From contig JBHHVZ010000044.1 in NCBI GenBank assembly GCA_046756245.1, positions 1 through 22,619 on the forward strand: a stretch of DNA of 22,619 bases. The letters are read 5' to 3'. Position numbers and translations under genes: made by a program. This DNA is from G021776435 sp046756245. GTDB lineage: Bacteria > Pseudomonadota > Alphaproteobacteria > Caulobacterales > Parvularculaceae. Positions 8,214 to 16,820 of this stretch are shown piece by piece (the first letter of the stretch is position 1; each line of letters starts with the position of its first letter). The notes beneath the pieces were generated by a model that ran no database searches, had not been told where the DNA came from, and saw only the letters and a list, made by a program, of their open reading frames with translations.

Positions 8214-8513
8214 TCAGTAGAGCCGGTCGGTCTCGTATAGATCACGCCATTCCGGATTTATCCTTCCGATGACGTTCAGCTTCCAAGCGCGCGACCATGA
8301 CTTGATCGTTTTTTCCCGTTGAATCGCGGCGCGCGGATTATCGAAAACTTCATAATACACAAGCTTATCGACCTTGTATTTTCGTGTGAAGACGCGTCCG
8401 ACGCCGAGTTTATGGTTGTAAATCCTGTTCGAAATTTGGCCGGTAACGCCGGTGTAGAGCGTGCCGAAAGGCTTATTCGTCAGTATATAGACGAAATAGC
8501 GCTTTCGGTTCAT
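8214..8513 (-). CDS. Small GIY-YIG nuclease-family protein
   Basis: A 99-residue single-domain GIY-YIG protein. The start at 8513 is chosen because an ideal GGGAGG ribosome binding site lies seven bases before it; an ATG 15 bases upstream would overlap that site. Visible core: YFVYILTN (the GIY strand), LYTGVT (the YIG strand), NRIYNHK with the catalytic arginine, and QREKTIKSW with the metal-binding glutamate. The domain therefore looks catalytically intact. Its length matches the short stand-alone GIY-YIG proteins (UPF0213-like) that are frequent in alphaproteobacteria and have no settled function. The gene fills the space between two inverted palindromic repeats almost completely, which suggests it moves with them or acts on them. 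Confidence 0.9.
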   Translation of the reverse strand: MNRKRYFVYILTNKPFGTLYTGVTGQISNRIYNHKLGVGRVFTRKYKVDKLVYYEVFDNPRAAIQREKTIKSWSRAWKLNVIGRINPEWRDLYETDRLY

Positions 8514-8524
8514 GCAGCAACCTC

Positions 8525-8555
8525 CCATGGATCCCCGGACAAGCCCGGGGATGAC
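8525..8555 (-). repeat. Palindromic repeat, right copy flanking the GIY-YIG gene
   Basis: A 31-base unit, inverted relative to 8177-8208. On the minus strand it again runs from GTCAT to ATCCATGG around the stem ATCCCCGG/CCGGGGAT with a six-base loop. Relative to the other copy, the third stem pair has changed from G-C to C-G on both sides, so the hairpin is preserved by a compensating change. Its ATGG end abuts the ribosome binding site of the GIY-YIG gene. Confidence 0.85.
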
Positions 8556-8647
8556 ATTCTGAGATTCCGAGAGCCATTATGAAACACCTTTCCGCACAGT
8601 CGTTGAATTCGCAGCAATGACGTTCGCAAGGGCCCAGGAAATCCGCG

Positions 8648-10591
8648 TTAACGGTTTAGTCGGCCTTCGATGAGCCGGTCGACGACGCCGGGATCGGCCA
8701 GCGTCGAGGTGTCGCCAAGCGCTCCATAGTCGTTTTCAGCGATCTTGCGCAGGATCCGCCGCATGATCTTCCCTGATCGCGTCTTCGGAAGCGCATCGGT
8801 GAAATGCAGGAGGTCCGGCTTGGCGATCGGGCCGATTTCCTCGCGCACCCAGCCGATCAGTTCATCGCGCAGCGCGTCGGTCGGTTCGTCGCCTTCCATC
8901 AGCGTCACATAGGCGTAAACGCCCTGACCCTTGATGTCGTGGGGATAGCCGACGACCGCGGCCTCGGCGACCTTCGGATGGGCCACAAGCGCGCTTTCGA
9001 CTTCGGCCGTGCCCAGACGATGGCCCGACACATTCAGGACGTCGTCGACGCGGCCGGTGATCCAGTAATAGCCATCGGCGTCGCGGCGCGCCCCGTCGCC
9101 CGTCATATACATGTCCGGATAGGTCTTGAAATAAGTATCGACGAAGCGCTGGTGATCGCCGTAAACGGTGCGCATCTGGCCCGGCCAGGAATCGAGCAGA
9201 ACGAGATTTCCCTGCGCTTCGCCGTCGAGCAGTTCGCCGTCGGCGTCGACGATTCCGGCCTTGACGCCAGGCAGCGGTTTCGTCGCCGAACCGGGCTTCA
9301 ATTCGGTTGCGCCTGGAAGCGGCGAAATGAGAATGCCGCCGGTTTCCGTCTGCCACCATGTGTCGACGATCGGGCAGCGCCCGTCGCCGACGACGCGGTG
9401 ATACCACAGCCAGGCTTCCGGATTGATCGGCTCGCCGACCGTGCCCAAAAGCCTGAGCGACGAGCGGTCTGCGGCCTTGACGAAATCGTCATGCTCGCGC
9501 ATCAGCGCCCGGATCGCCGTCGGCGCGGTGTAGAAAATGTCCACCTTGTGCTTTTCGATGACGCGCCAGAATCGCGAATAGTCCGGCCAGGTCGGCACGC
9601 CCTCGAAAATAAGCGTCGTCGCGCCGTTGGCGAGCGGGCCGTAAACGATATAGCTGTGTCCGGTGACCCAGCCGACATCCGCCGTGCACCAGAAAATCTC
9701 GCCCGGCCGGTAGTCGAAGACGATTTCATGCGTGTAGGCGGCGTAGACCATATAGCCGCCGGTCGTGTGCAGCACGCCTTTCGGCTTGCCGGTCGATCCT
9801 GACGTATAAAGAATGAACAGCGGATCCTCCGCGCCCATCTTTTCCGGCGCGCAATCGGGCGAGACATCGCGGCGCGCCACAGACCAATAAAGATCGCGGC
9901 CCGGCGTCATCGGCACGTCGGCTTTCGTGCGTTCGACCGTCAAGACGAAGCGCACTGCGTCCGTTTTCGCCAGCGCCTTGTCCACATTCGCTTTCAGGGG
10001 AACCGTTTTACCGCCGCGCACGCCTTCATCGGCGGTGATGACGGCGACGGCGCCGCAGTCGTGGATGCGGCTTGCGAGGGCTTCAGGCGAAAACCCGCCG
10101 AACACGACCGAATGAACCGCGCCGATCCGGGCGCAGGCGAGCATGGCGTAGGCGGCCTCGGGAATCATCGGCATATAGATGACGACGCGGTCGCCGCGCT
10201 TGACGCCGCGCGCCTTCAACACGTTCGCCATGCGGCAGGTTTCTTCATAGGCTTGCGCGTAGGTGATCGGCCTGGAAACCTTTGGATCGTCGCTCTCCCA
10301 GATGATGGCGACATCGTTTGCTTTTTCCGGCAAGTGCCGATCAAGGCAGTTTGCGCAAGCGTTTAATTCGCCGTCGTAGAACCATTTGATATGTAAATCG
10401 CCTGCAGCGAAGGAGACGTCTTTGACTTTCGAAAACGGCGTTATCCAGTCGATGCGCGCGGCTTCATCGGCCCAGAATTTTTCCGGATCGGCGTCGAATT
10501 GGCGGCGCATTTCTTCTTCTTTTGACGCATTCACATGGGCGTCGCCCGCAAGCGCCTTATCGACAGGAAAGACCTGTTCTTCATGCGTCAT
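8648..10591 (-). CDS. acs: Acetyl-CoA synthetase (AMP-forming)
   Basis: A 647-residue cytosolic enzyme, matching the ~650 usual for Acs, which converts acetate, ATP and CoA to acetyl-CoA via acetyl-AMP. The adenylate-forming family motifs are all present: ILYTSGSTGKPKGVLHTTGG (P-loop-like), VDTWWQTETGG, YMTGDGARRDADGYYWITGR, and near the C-terminus KTRSGKIMRRIL with Lys608, the lysine that acetylation switches off in characterised Acs proteins. The N-terminal Acs-specific region (FWADEAARIDWITPFSKV) separates it from other acyl-CoA synthetases. The ATG is preceded by GGAGAC. It appears to be a single-gene unit. The 135 bases upstream hold a row of small inverted repeats that may carry its control. 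Confidence 0.97.
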   Translation of the reverse strand: MTHEEQVFPVDKALAGDAHVNASKEEEMRRQFDADPEKFWADEAARIDWITPFSKVKDVSFAAGDLHIKWFYDGELNACANCLDRHLPEKANDVAIIWESDDPKVSRPITYAQAYEETCRMANVLKARGVKRGDRVVIYMPMIPEAAYAMLACARIGAVHSVVFGGFSPEALASRIHDCGAVAVITADEGVRGGKTVPLKANVDKALAKTDAVRFVLTVERTKADVPMTPGRDLYWSVARRDVSPDCAPEKMGAEDPLFILYTSGSTGKPKGVLHTTGGYMVYAAYTHEIVFDYRPGEIFWCTADVGWVTGHSYIVYGPLANGATTLIFEGVPTWPDYSRFWRVIEKHKVDIFYTAPTAIRALMREHDDFVKAADRSSLRLLGTVGEPINPEAWLWYHRVVGDGRCPIVDTWWQTETGGILISPLPGATELKPGSATKPLPGVKAGIVDADGELLDGEAQGNLVLLDSWPGQMRTVYGDHQRFVDTYFKTYPDMYMTGDGARRDADGYYWITGRVDDVLNVSGHRLGTAEVESALVAHPKVAEAAVVGYPHDIKGQGVYAYVTLMEGDEPTDALRDELIGWVREEIGPIAKPDLLHFTDALPKTRSGKIMRRILRKIAENDYGALGDTSTLADPGVVDRLIEGRLNR

Positions 10592-10623
10592 CGATGTGTC
10601 TCCATTTTCGCCGCTGGTCCGTG

Positions 10624-10681
10624 GGTTAACGATAACCTAGGCAACCTCGGTTGCGGCGCCAAGCCGGACGGGCATGTCCGG
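10624..10681. promoter_or_regulatory. Three tandem small inverted repeats upstream of acs
   Basis: In the acs/carboxypeptidase gap three perfect short inverted repeats follow each other: GGTTA-acga-TAACC (10624-10637), GCAACC-tc-GGTTGC (10641-10654) and CCGGAC-gggcat-GTCCGG (10664-10681). The one nearest acs could be an operator or leader hairpin. The one nearest the carboxypeptidase stop (10727) could help end its transcript, although no T-tract follows. Role inferred only from position. Confidence 0.35.
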
Positions 10682-10726
10682 GGCGAGATCATACTGGGTT
10701 GCTGGAAAGCGGGATCGCGGGCGCGT

Positions 10727-12085
10727 CTATTTGGGCGGCGCTTCGGAAACCACGAAGCAGGCGAGGTCTTTCTGCTTCAGGCCTTTGCAGATGTCTCTCG
10801 CGTCGGGTTCGGACAATCCGGTGAAGCGGGCGCGATAGATCTGCGCGCCTTCGCCGTCGCGCGCCGGCAGGATCGAACGCGCCTGATCGTCGAGACCGCC
10901 TTTGGCGGCGGCTGCTTCAAGTTCTCTCTGGGCCAGCGTCTTGCTGGAATAGGCGCCGATCTGCACGCTCCAGCCGCTGGCGCGCGAAACCAGCGATTCA
11001 ATGTCGCCTTCGCCGACATAGCCGTCATGGGGGGCGACGAGCGCGGCGAAGCGGGCGCGCTCGAACTGGTTGAGATCGTCCGATTCCGTGGCGGCGATAA
11101 GGATGCCGAGGGCGTCGTCGGAAGTTTCCGGGCCGGTTGAATCGGAAGACGCGCCGCGCGCATCGGCGAGCGTGGGAACAGGCCTTCCTTCTGCCTGCAA
11201 CTGGGCGAGGAGAGTTGGTTTCAGATGCGGCGTGGGCCGATTGCGATAAAGCGAGGCGACGAGCATCGGTTTCTTTTCGATGGATGCGAAGGCCTGATCG
11301 AGAATCTTGCGCATGTGCGCGTCTCGGGTGCGCGAGGTGCGGCCGCCGAGAACGACGCCGATCAGTCTTTGGCCGTTGCGCTCTGCGCTCGTGGCCAGAT
11401 TGAAGCCGGAGCTTCTTGTGTAGCCGGTCTTGAGCCCGGTCGCGCCGTCATAGCTTTTCACCAGCGCGTTATGGGTGCGGTAGGTTTTGCCGTTCCATTC
11501 GAGGCTGCGGGCGCCGAAATAGTGAAACTGCTGAGGAAAGTCCTGCATCAGCCGCTGGCCGAGCGTGGCGAGATCGCGCGCCGTCGTTCGTTGCCTGCTG
11601 TTGGGCAGGCCGGAGGCGTTGCGGAAAGTCGTACGGCGCATGCCGAGCTCGCGCGCGCGCTGGGTCATTTTCTGGGCGAAGCGCCATTCGGAGCCCGAAA
11701 TCGCCTCGGCGACGACGACGGCGACATCGTTGGCGGATTTGACGACGAGCGCTTCGATAGCGGTTTCGACTTTGATCGTCTCGCCTGCGGACAGCCCGAG
11801 CTTCGACGGCGGCTGGCCGGCCGCGCGGGCGCTGATCTTCAAATCCGAGGTCAGGGAAAGCCGCCCCGCCTCGATCTCCTCGAACAGCAGATAAAGCGTC
11901 ATCAGCTTGGTCAGAGAGGCGGGCCGCCGGCTCAGGGTGCTGTAGCGGTCGAACAGGATGTCGCCGGAATCGGCGTGCATGACCAGGGCGGCGTATTTGG
12001 AATTGGCGAGGGCGGGCGTGGAAAAGCCGACGATCAGAAATACGCCGAGCACGTGTCCCAAAACGCTACGCAATACCGCTTTCAT
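10727..12085 (-). CDS. D-alanyl-D-alanine carboxypeptidase (peptidase S11) with C-terminal SPOR domain
   Basis: A 452-residue protein counted from the ATG at 12085. This start is chosen because it opens directly into a signal peptide (MKAVLRSVLGHVLGVFLIVG...PALA); an upstream in-frame start at 12151 would bury it. The penicillin-binding motifs are in order and spacing: SLTK (Ser57 nucleophile, Lys60), SAN (117-119) and KTG (219-221). About residues 375-450 form a SPOR domain (GWSVQIGAYSSKTLAQREL...), which binds denuded glycan strands at the division septum. It should trim terminal D-Ala from peptidoglycan stem peptides in the periplasm, targeted to the septum by SPOR. It lacks the C-terminal amphipathic anchor of E. 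coli PBP5, and the SPOR tail may replace it. Divergent from the phasin gene across a 356-base gap. Confidence 0.95.
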   Translation of the reverse strand: MKAVLRSVLGHVLGVFLIVGFSTPALANSKYAALVMHADSGDILFDRYSTLSRRPASLTKLMTLYLLFEEIEAGRLSLTSDLKISARAAGQPPSKLGLSAGETIKVETAIEALVVKSANDVAVVVAEAISGSEWRFAQKMTQRARELGMRRTTFRNASGLPNSRQRTTARDLATLGQRLMQDFPQQFHYFGARSLEWNGKTYRTHNALVKSYDGATGLKTGYTRSSGFNLATSAERNGQRLIGVVLGGRTSRTRDAHMRKILDQAFASIEKKPMLVASLYRNRPTPHLKPTLLAQLQAEGRPVPTLADARGASSDSTGPETSDDALGILIAATESDDLNQFERARFAALVAPHDGYVGEGDIESLVSRASGWSVQIGAYSSKTLAQRELEAAAAKGGLDDQARSILPARDGEGAQIYRARFTGLSEPDARDICKGLKQKDLACFVVSEAPPK

Positions 12086-12441
12086 CGCGACAGCCTCGCT
12101 TAACCGCGCAAAATTTTCAACGTCTTGGGAAACATCGCCCCATATTCGCACGGTCCTGACCGAATAGGCGCCCGGATTCGATCAGGGCCGCCGCGCCCGC
12201 TGAATCGGGCAGCAAGCCCTGTGCCGCGCCGCCGTTTCGCGCTGCGGCGGCGCCGCCAAAACGAATCATCTCCGCCCCTGGTAAACGCTTGGTTAACGGG
12301 CCGTTTATCAATTTCGGAAAAATTTTGTGCGATGCAACATTTTTGCTTGACGCAGGGCGATTCGAGGCTTATGTTGCGCTGCACAATCAGCTTCACGCCG
12401 ACGCAATCGCGCGTCCGGCCGTCTTACCCAAGGAGACCGAC
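12086..12441. other. Divergent intergenic region between carboxypeptidase and phasin genes
   Basis: This 356-base stretch contains no convincing gene. It holds a perfect 9-bp GC hairpin (12226-12234 with 12245-12253, ten-base loop), a symmetric cluster TAAA-N7-TTAA-N7-TTTA (12282-12307) that resembles CtrA-type half sites, and the phasin promoter with its flanking inverted repeats (listed separately). The carboxypeptidase promoter must lie on the minus strand here but I could not identify it with confidence. Confidence 0.6.
12325..12386 (+). promoter_or_regulatory. Phasin promoter bracketed by two inverted TGCA-type operator candidates
   Basis: A strong sigma-70-like promoter is visible: -35 TTGACG (12347-12352), 17-base spacer, -10 TATGTT (12370-12375). 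On each side lies the same motif in opposite orientation: TTGTGCGATGCAAC (12325-12338) and GTTGCGCTGCACAA (12373-12386), the second covering the -10 and the likely transcription start. This is a typical layout for a repressor. For phasin genes the known regulator is PhaR, which I recall binding TGC-rich sites. That it is PhaR here is inference. Confidence 0.6.
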
Positions 12442-12915
12442 ATGCCCGCCGCCAAGAAAACAGCCGCCGCCGCCAAGACCGCCGAAACGACCAAGGCAGC
12501 CGAAACGTTTGAATCGCTCACCACCGTCAACGCCGACGCGTTCAAGGACGGCTACGAGAAGATCTCAAAAGGCATGACCGACTTCGCCGACTTCCAGAAA
12601 GGCGCGTTCGAAGCGGTTATGAGCTCCGCGAGCGCTTTCGCAAAGGGCGTCGAAAAAGTCGCCGCAGAAAATACGGCGTTCGGCAAGGCCGCGCTTGAAG
12701 AAAGCGTCGCCGCCGCCAAGGAGGCCGCGACCGCCAAGAGCGTCCAGGAAGCGCTCGACGCCAATGCCGCCTTCGTGCGCGCGTCTGTGGAAAAAAATCT
12801 CGGTCAGTTCAATAAAGTGACCGACCTTTGGATGGAGACGACGAAAGAGGCCGCCGAGCCCCTGACGGCCCGCTACAACGAGTTTGTTGAGTTGGTTCAG
12901 TCCTACCGTCCGTAA
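12442..12915 (+). CDS. phaP: Phasin family protein (polyhydroxyalkanoate granule coat)
   Basis: A 157-residue protein. The ATG at 12442 is chosen because it has an AAGGAG ribosome binding site seven bases upstream; the frame's earlier start at 12289 lies upstream of the promoter. The N-terminus is Ala/Lys-rich (MPAAKKTAAAAKTAET). Then follows the Phasin_2 core: a long amphipathic helical region with DFADFQKGAFEAVMSSASAFAKGVEKVA and ASVEKNLGQFNKVTDLWMETTKEAAEPL. Phasins coat polyhydroxyalkanoate granules and control their size. No PHA synthase or depolymerase gene is in the window, so the symbol rests on family membership. A hairpin terminator follows the stop by 24 bases, so it is a single-gene transcript. 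Confidence 0.93.
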   Translation: MPAAKKTAAAAKTAETTKAAETFESLTTVNADAFKDGYEKISKGMTDFADFQKGAFEAVMSSASAFAKGVEKVAAENTAFGKAALEESVAAAKEAATAKSVQEALDANAAFVRASVEKNLGQFNKVTDLWMETTKEAAEPLTARYNEFVELVQSYRP

Positions 12916-12939
12916 CCCTGTAAGCGTATTTGTTGCGTA

Positions 12940-12970
12940 AAAAGGCCCGGCTGCAACCGCCGGGCCTTTT
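12940..12970 (+). terminator. Rho-independent terminator after the phasin gene
   Basis: A perfect 11-bp stem, AAAAGGCCCGG paired with CCGGGCCTTTT, encloses a nine-base loop and is followed by GTTTT. It lies 24 bases after the phasin stop. The A-tract/T-tract arrangement would also work for transcripts from the other side. Confidence 0.9.
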
Positions 12971-12987
12971 GTTTTGGCCGGAAATGG

Positions 12988-13015
12988 GTTGCAGACGCTG
13001 CTGTTGCAATGCAAC
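12988..13015. promoter_or_regulatory. Perfect GTTGCA-A-TGCAAC palindrome between phasin and clpS
   Basis: GTTGCAATGCAAC at 13003-13015 is a perfect dyad around a central A, with a further GTTGCAG half at 12988-12994. It is close to the two motifs that bracket the phasin promoter (GTTGC / TGCA-AA halves), so it may be a third site for the same regulator, or a site for clpS control. Confidence 0.4.
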
Positions 13016-13233
13016 GAACCGGCTTTGCCGGCGCCCGCCGACGGATGGTAATATCCTTTTGAGCGTGCGGGTTTGCGTCTTTTCAACCAAGTCCGGATAC
13101 ATATTTAGAAATGGCGGACGCGCTCGCGGCTAACGGCGGGAAGTATGTAGGAATGCTGATGGCGAGCGGGTCAGAATTGTTTTCGAAAGACGCGACAACG
13201 GAAAAGATCGCGATTCACGCTAGTTACGAGGCG

Positions 13234-13563
13234 ATGGCGCAACACGACGACAATCAGGAAGGTCCCGGCCCGGGCGTTGGCGTCGCCACCAAGACGGCGC
13301 CGAAAACCAAGCGGCCGTCGCTTTACAAGGTCCTCATTCTCAACGACGATTACACGCCGCAGGAATTCGTCGTGTGGCTGTTGCAGGCTGTCTTCAAGAA
13401 AAGCCCCGAAGACGCCGTGCGCATCATGCTTCACGTCCACCAGAACGGCGTCGGAATTTGCGGCGTCTATACGTACGAAGTCGCGGAAACAAAAGTCGCG
13501 CAGGTGATGGAGCTTTCGAGGCGCAACCAACATCCATTACAATGCACGATGGAACGGGAGTAG
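13234..13563 (+). CDS. clpS: ClpS, N-degron adaptor for ClpA(P)
   Basis: Taken from the ATG at 13234 (109 residues), which gives the normal family length and N-terminal tail. Longer in-frame starts at 13111, 13153 and 13159 exist, and the last has a better-spaced AGGA, so the true start is uncertain. The ClpS fold is unmistakable: SLYKVLILNDDYTP, IMLHVHQNGVGICGVYTYEVAETKVAQV and HPLQCTMERE. The N-degron pocket Asn-Asp-Asp and the pocket histidine of MLHVH are kept. The residue after NDDYTP is Gln, where E. coli has gatekeeper Met40. ClpS delivers proteins with Leu, Phe, Tyr or Trp N-termini to ClpA. It lies three bases upstream of clpA, forming an operon with it. Confidence 0.93.
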   Translation: MAQHDDNQEGPGPGVGVATKTAPKTKRPSLYKVLILNDDYTPQEFVVWLLQAVFKKSPEDAVRIMLHVHQNGVGICGVYTYEVAETKVAQVMELSRRNQHPLQCTMERE

Positions 13564-13566
13564 GCA

Positions 13567-15924
<2,358 letters not shown>

Positions 15925-15968
15925 AGTCTCCCAAAACCCGCAAAATTCTGCGAAAAAGAGCTTGCTCC

Positions 15969-15981
15969 TGACGTAACGTCA
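15969..15981. promoter_or_regulatory. Perfect TGACGT-A-ACGTCA operator-like palindrome before the MerR remnant
   Basis: A perfect 13-base dyad, TGACGTAACGTCA, ends 17 bases before the ATG of the MerR-type remnant. MerR/TipA-type regulators bind dyads of this sort between the -35 and -10 of their own promoter. A TTGCTC (-35-like) precedes it at 15962-15967. Confidence 0.5.
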
Positions 15982-15998
15982 TCATGCAGGCTCGACGC

Positions 15999-16124
15999 AT
16001 GAGCAGAGACGACGGCCTTTCCATCGGCGATGTCGCCCGACGCGCGGGGCTGACGCCGCGCGCGCTGCGGTTTTATGAATCGCACGGGCTGTTGCGGCCC
16101 CCGCGAACGGCGGCGAGGCCTTAG
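15999..16124 (+). pseudogene. MerR-family regulator, N-terminal DNA-binding remnant
   Basis: A 41-residue frame from the ATG at 15999 (AGG eight bases upstream) reads MSRDDGLSIGDVARRAGLTP, then RALRFYESHGLLRPPRT, which is the first half of a MerR winged-helix domain. It then stops (TAG at 16122-16124) after three off-register residues. The usual continuation (second half of the winged helix and the long dimerisation helix, roughly 75 residues) is absent. The expected linker into a TipAS domain (GEALDAETLCSLIKTGE) resumes immediately in another frame at about 16109. This is a deletion with frameshift rather than a simple point mutation. Without the dimerisation helix the product is unlikely to work as a MerR regulator. 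Confidence 0.85.
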
Positions 16125-16168
16125 ACGCCGAAACGCTCTGCTCTCTGATCAAAACAGGAGAGCTCGCA

Positions 16169-16540
16169 ATGCAGGACGAAGCCTGGAAAAAACTCATCGA
16201 CAAGCACTACACCAAAGAAGAGCAGGAGCACTGGCGCAAGGTGAAGGCGGACGCGCTCAAAGGATTCGACCAGGCGGCCTATACGAAAGCCTGGGCTGAT
16301 CTCAACGACCGCATCGCCGCGGCGCTGCCGCTTGATCCGGCGTCGAAAGCCGCTCAAGACTTTCTGGCCGAATGGAAGGCGCTCCTGAAACCCTTTCTCG
16401 ACGTCGCCGACGAAAAGATGAAGGCGGATGCGGCGAAATTCTGGCGCCGGATGGACGAATGGGACGGCGCGGTCAAATCGCCGATCTCGAAAGAAGTCTG
16501 GGCTTTTATCGCCGAAGCCGGCAAGCGCGCGCAAGCCTAG
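16169..16540 (+). CDS. TipAS-type ligand-binding domain, detached from its MerR half
   Basis: A 123-residue frame starting MQDEAWKKLIDKHYTKEEQE. It matches the C-terminal TipAS antibiotic-recognition domain of MerR/TipA regulators: an all-helical domain that traps thiopeptides and other drugs in the known cases. A GGAG lies nine bases before the ATG, so it could be translated alone, as TipAS is from an internal start in Streptomyces. In this frame the residues before the Met (GGEALDAETLCSLIKTGELA) belong to the ancestral linker, which proves the fusion origin. Either it is a dead fragment or a stand-alone drug-binding protein. I cannot tell which, but the 123 codons remain open with normal amino-acid composition. 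Confidence 0.75.
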   Translation: MQDEAWKKLIDKHYTKEEQEHWRKVKADALKGFDQAAYTKAWADLNDRIAAALPLDPASKAAQDFLAEWKALLKPFLDVADEKMKADAAKFWRRMDEWDGAVKSPISKEVWAFIAEAGKRAQA

Positions 16541-16561
16541 GCGGGCGCTGCTGATGCCTAA

Positions 16562-16583
16562 ATCACGGGATGATCGGAATGAC
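16562..16583 (-). repeat. Possible worn copy of the GTCAT palindrome family
   Basis: On the minus strand it begins GTCATTCCGATCATCCCGTG, sharing the GTCATTCC head of the units at 16611 and 16746 but lacking a complete hairpin. It is suggestive only. Confidence 0.35.
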
Positions 16584-16610
16584 GTTCTGTAGTTATGCGA
16601 TCCCTCCGCT

Positions 16611-16748
16611 GTCATTCCGGGATCGCCGAAGGCGAGACCTGGAATCCAGCCCTGAGCCCGTCCCAGCAATCAGCGCGCGGCCGGCACAAGTGGAAGCGAC
16701 AGCGGAGTGGATTCCGGGTCCGGCCTGAAGGCCGTCCCGGAATGACAG
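16611..16748. repeat. REPIN-like pair of inverted palindromic units
   Basis: Unit A (16611-16649, plus) and unit B (16708-16746, minus) each run from GTCATTCCGGGA to CCxGGAATCCA and each fold into a two-tier hairpin. The outer stems are ATTCCGGG with CCTGGAAT or CCCGGAAT. The inner stems differ but still pair: TCGCC/GGCGA in A, CGGCC/GGCCG in B. They face each other across a 58-base spacer, which is the architecture of REPINs (two REP sequences in inverted order). No transposase-like gene is adjacent. The GTCAT head and ATCCA tail are the same as in the repeats around the GIY-YIG gene at 8214-8513. Confidence 0.8.
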
Positions 16749-16820
16749 GCAAAATCTGACTGGCGAAAAACGCCGGCGCGTGTGATTTCAAATCGGCACG
16801 TCATGCTCTAATACCGCCGG

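Noticed and set aside
8177..8555. The GIY-YIG cassette as a classical insertion sequence
   Set aside because: No transposase, and no convincing target-site duplication outside the repeats; the bases flanking the two ends do not match.
12226..12253. 9-bp GC hairpin considered as a terminator
   Set aside because: It sits between two divergent genes, so no transcript should end there, and it has no T-tract.
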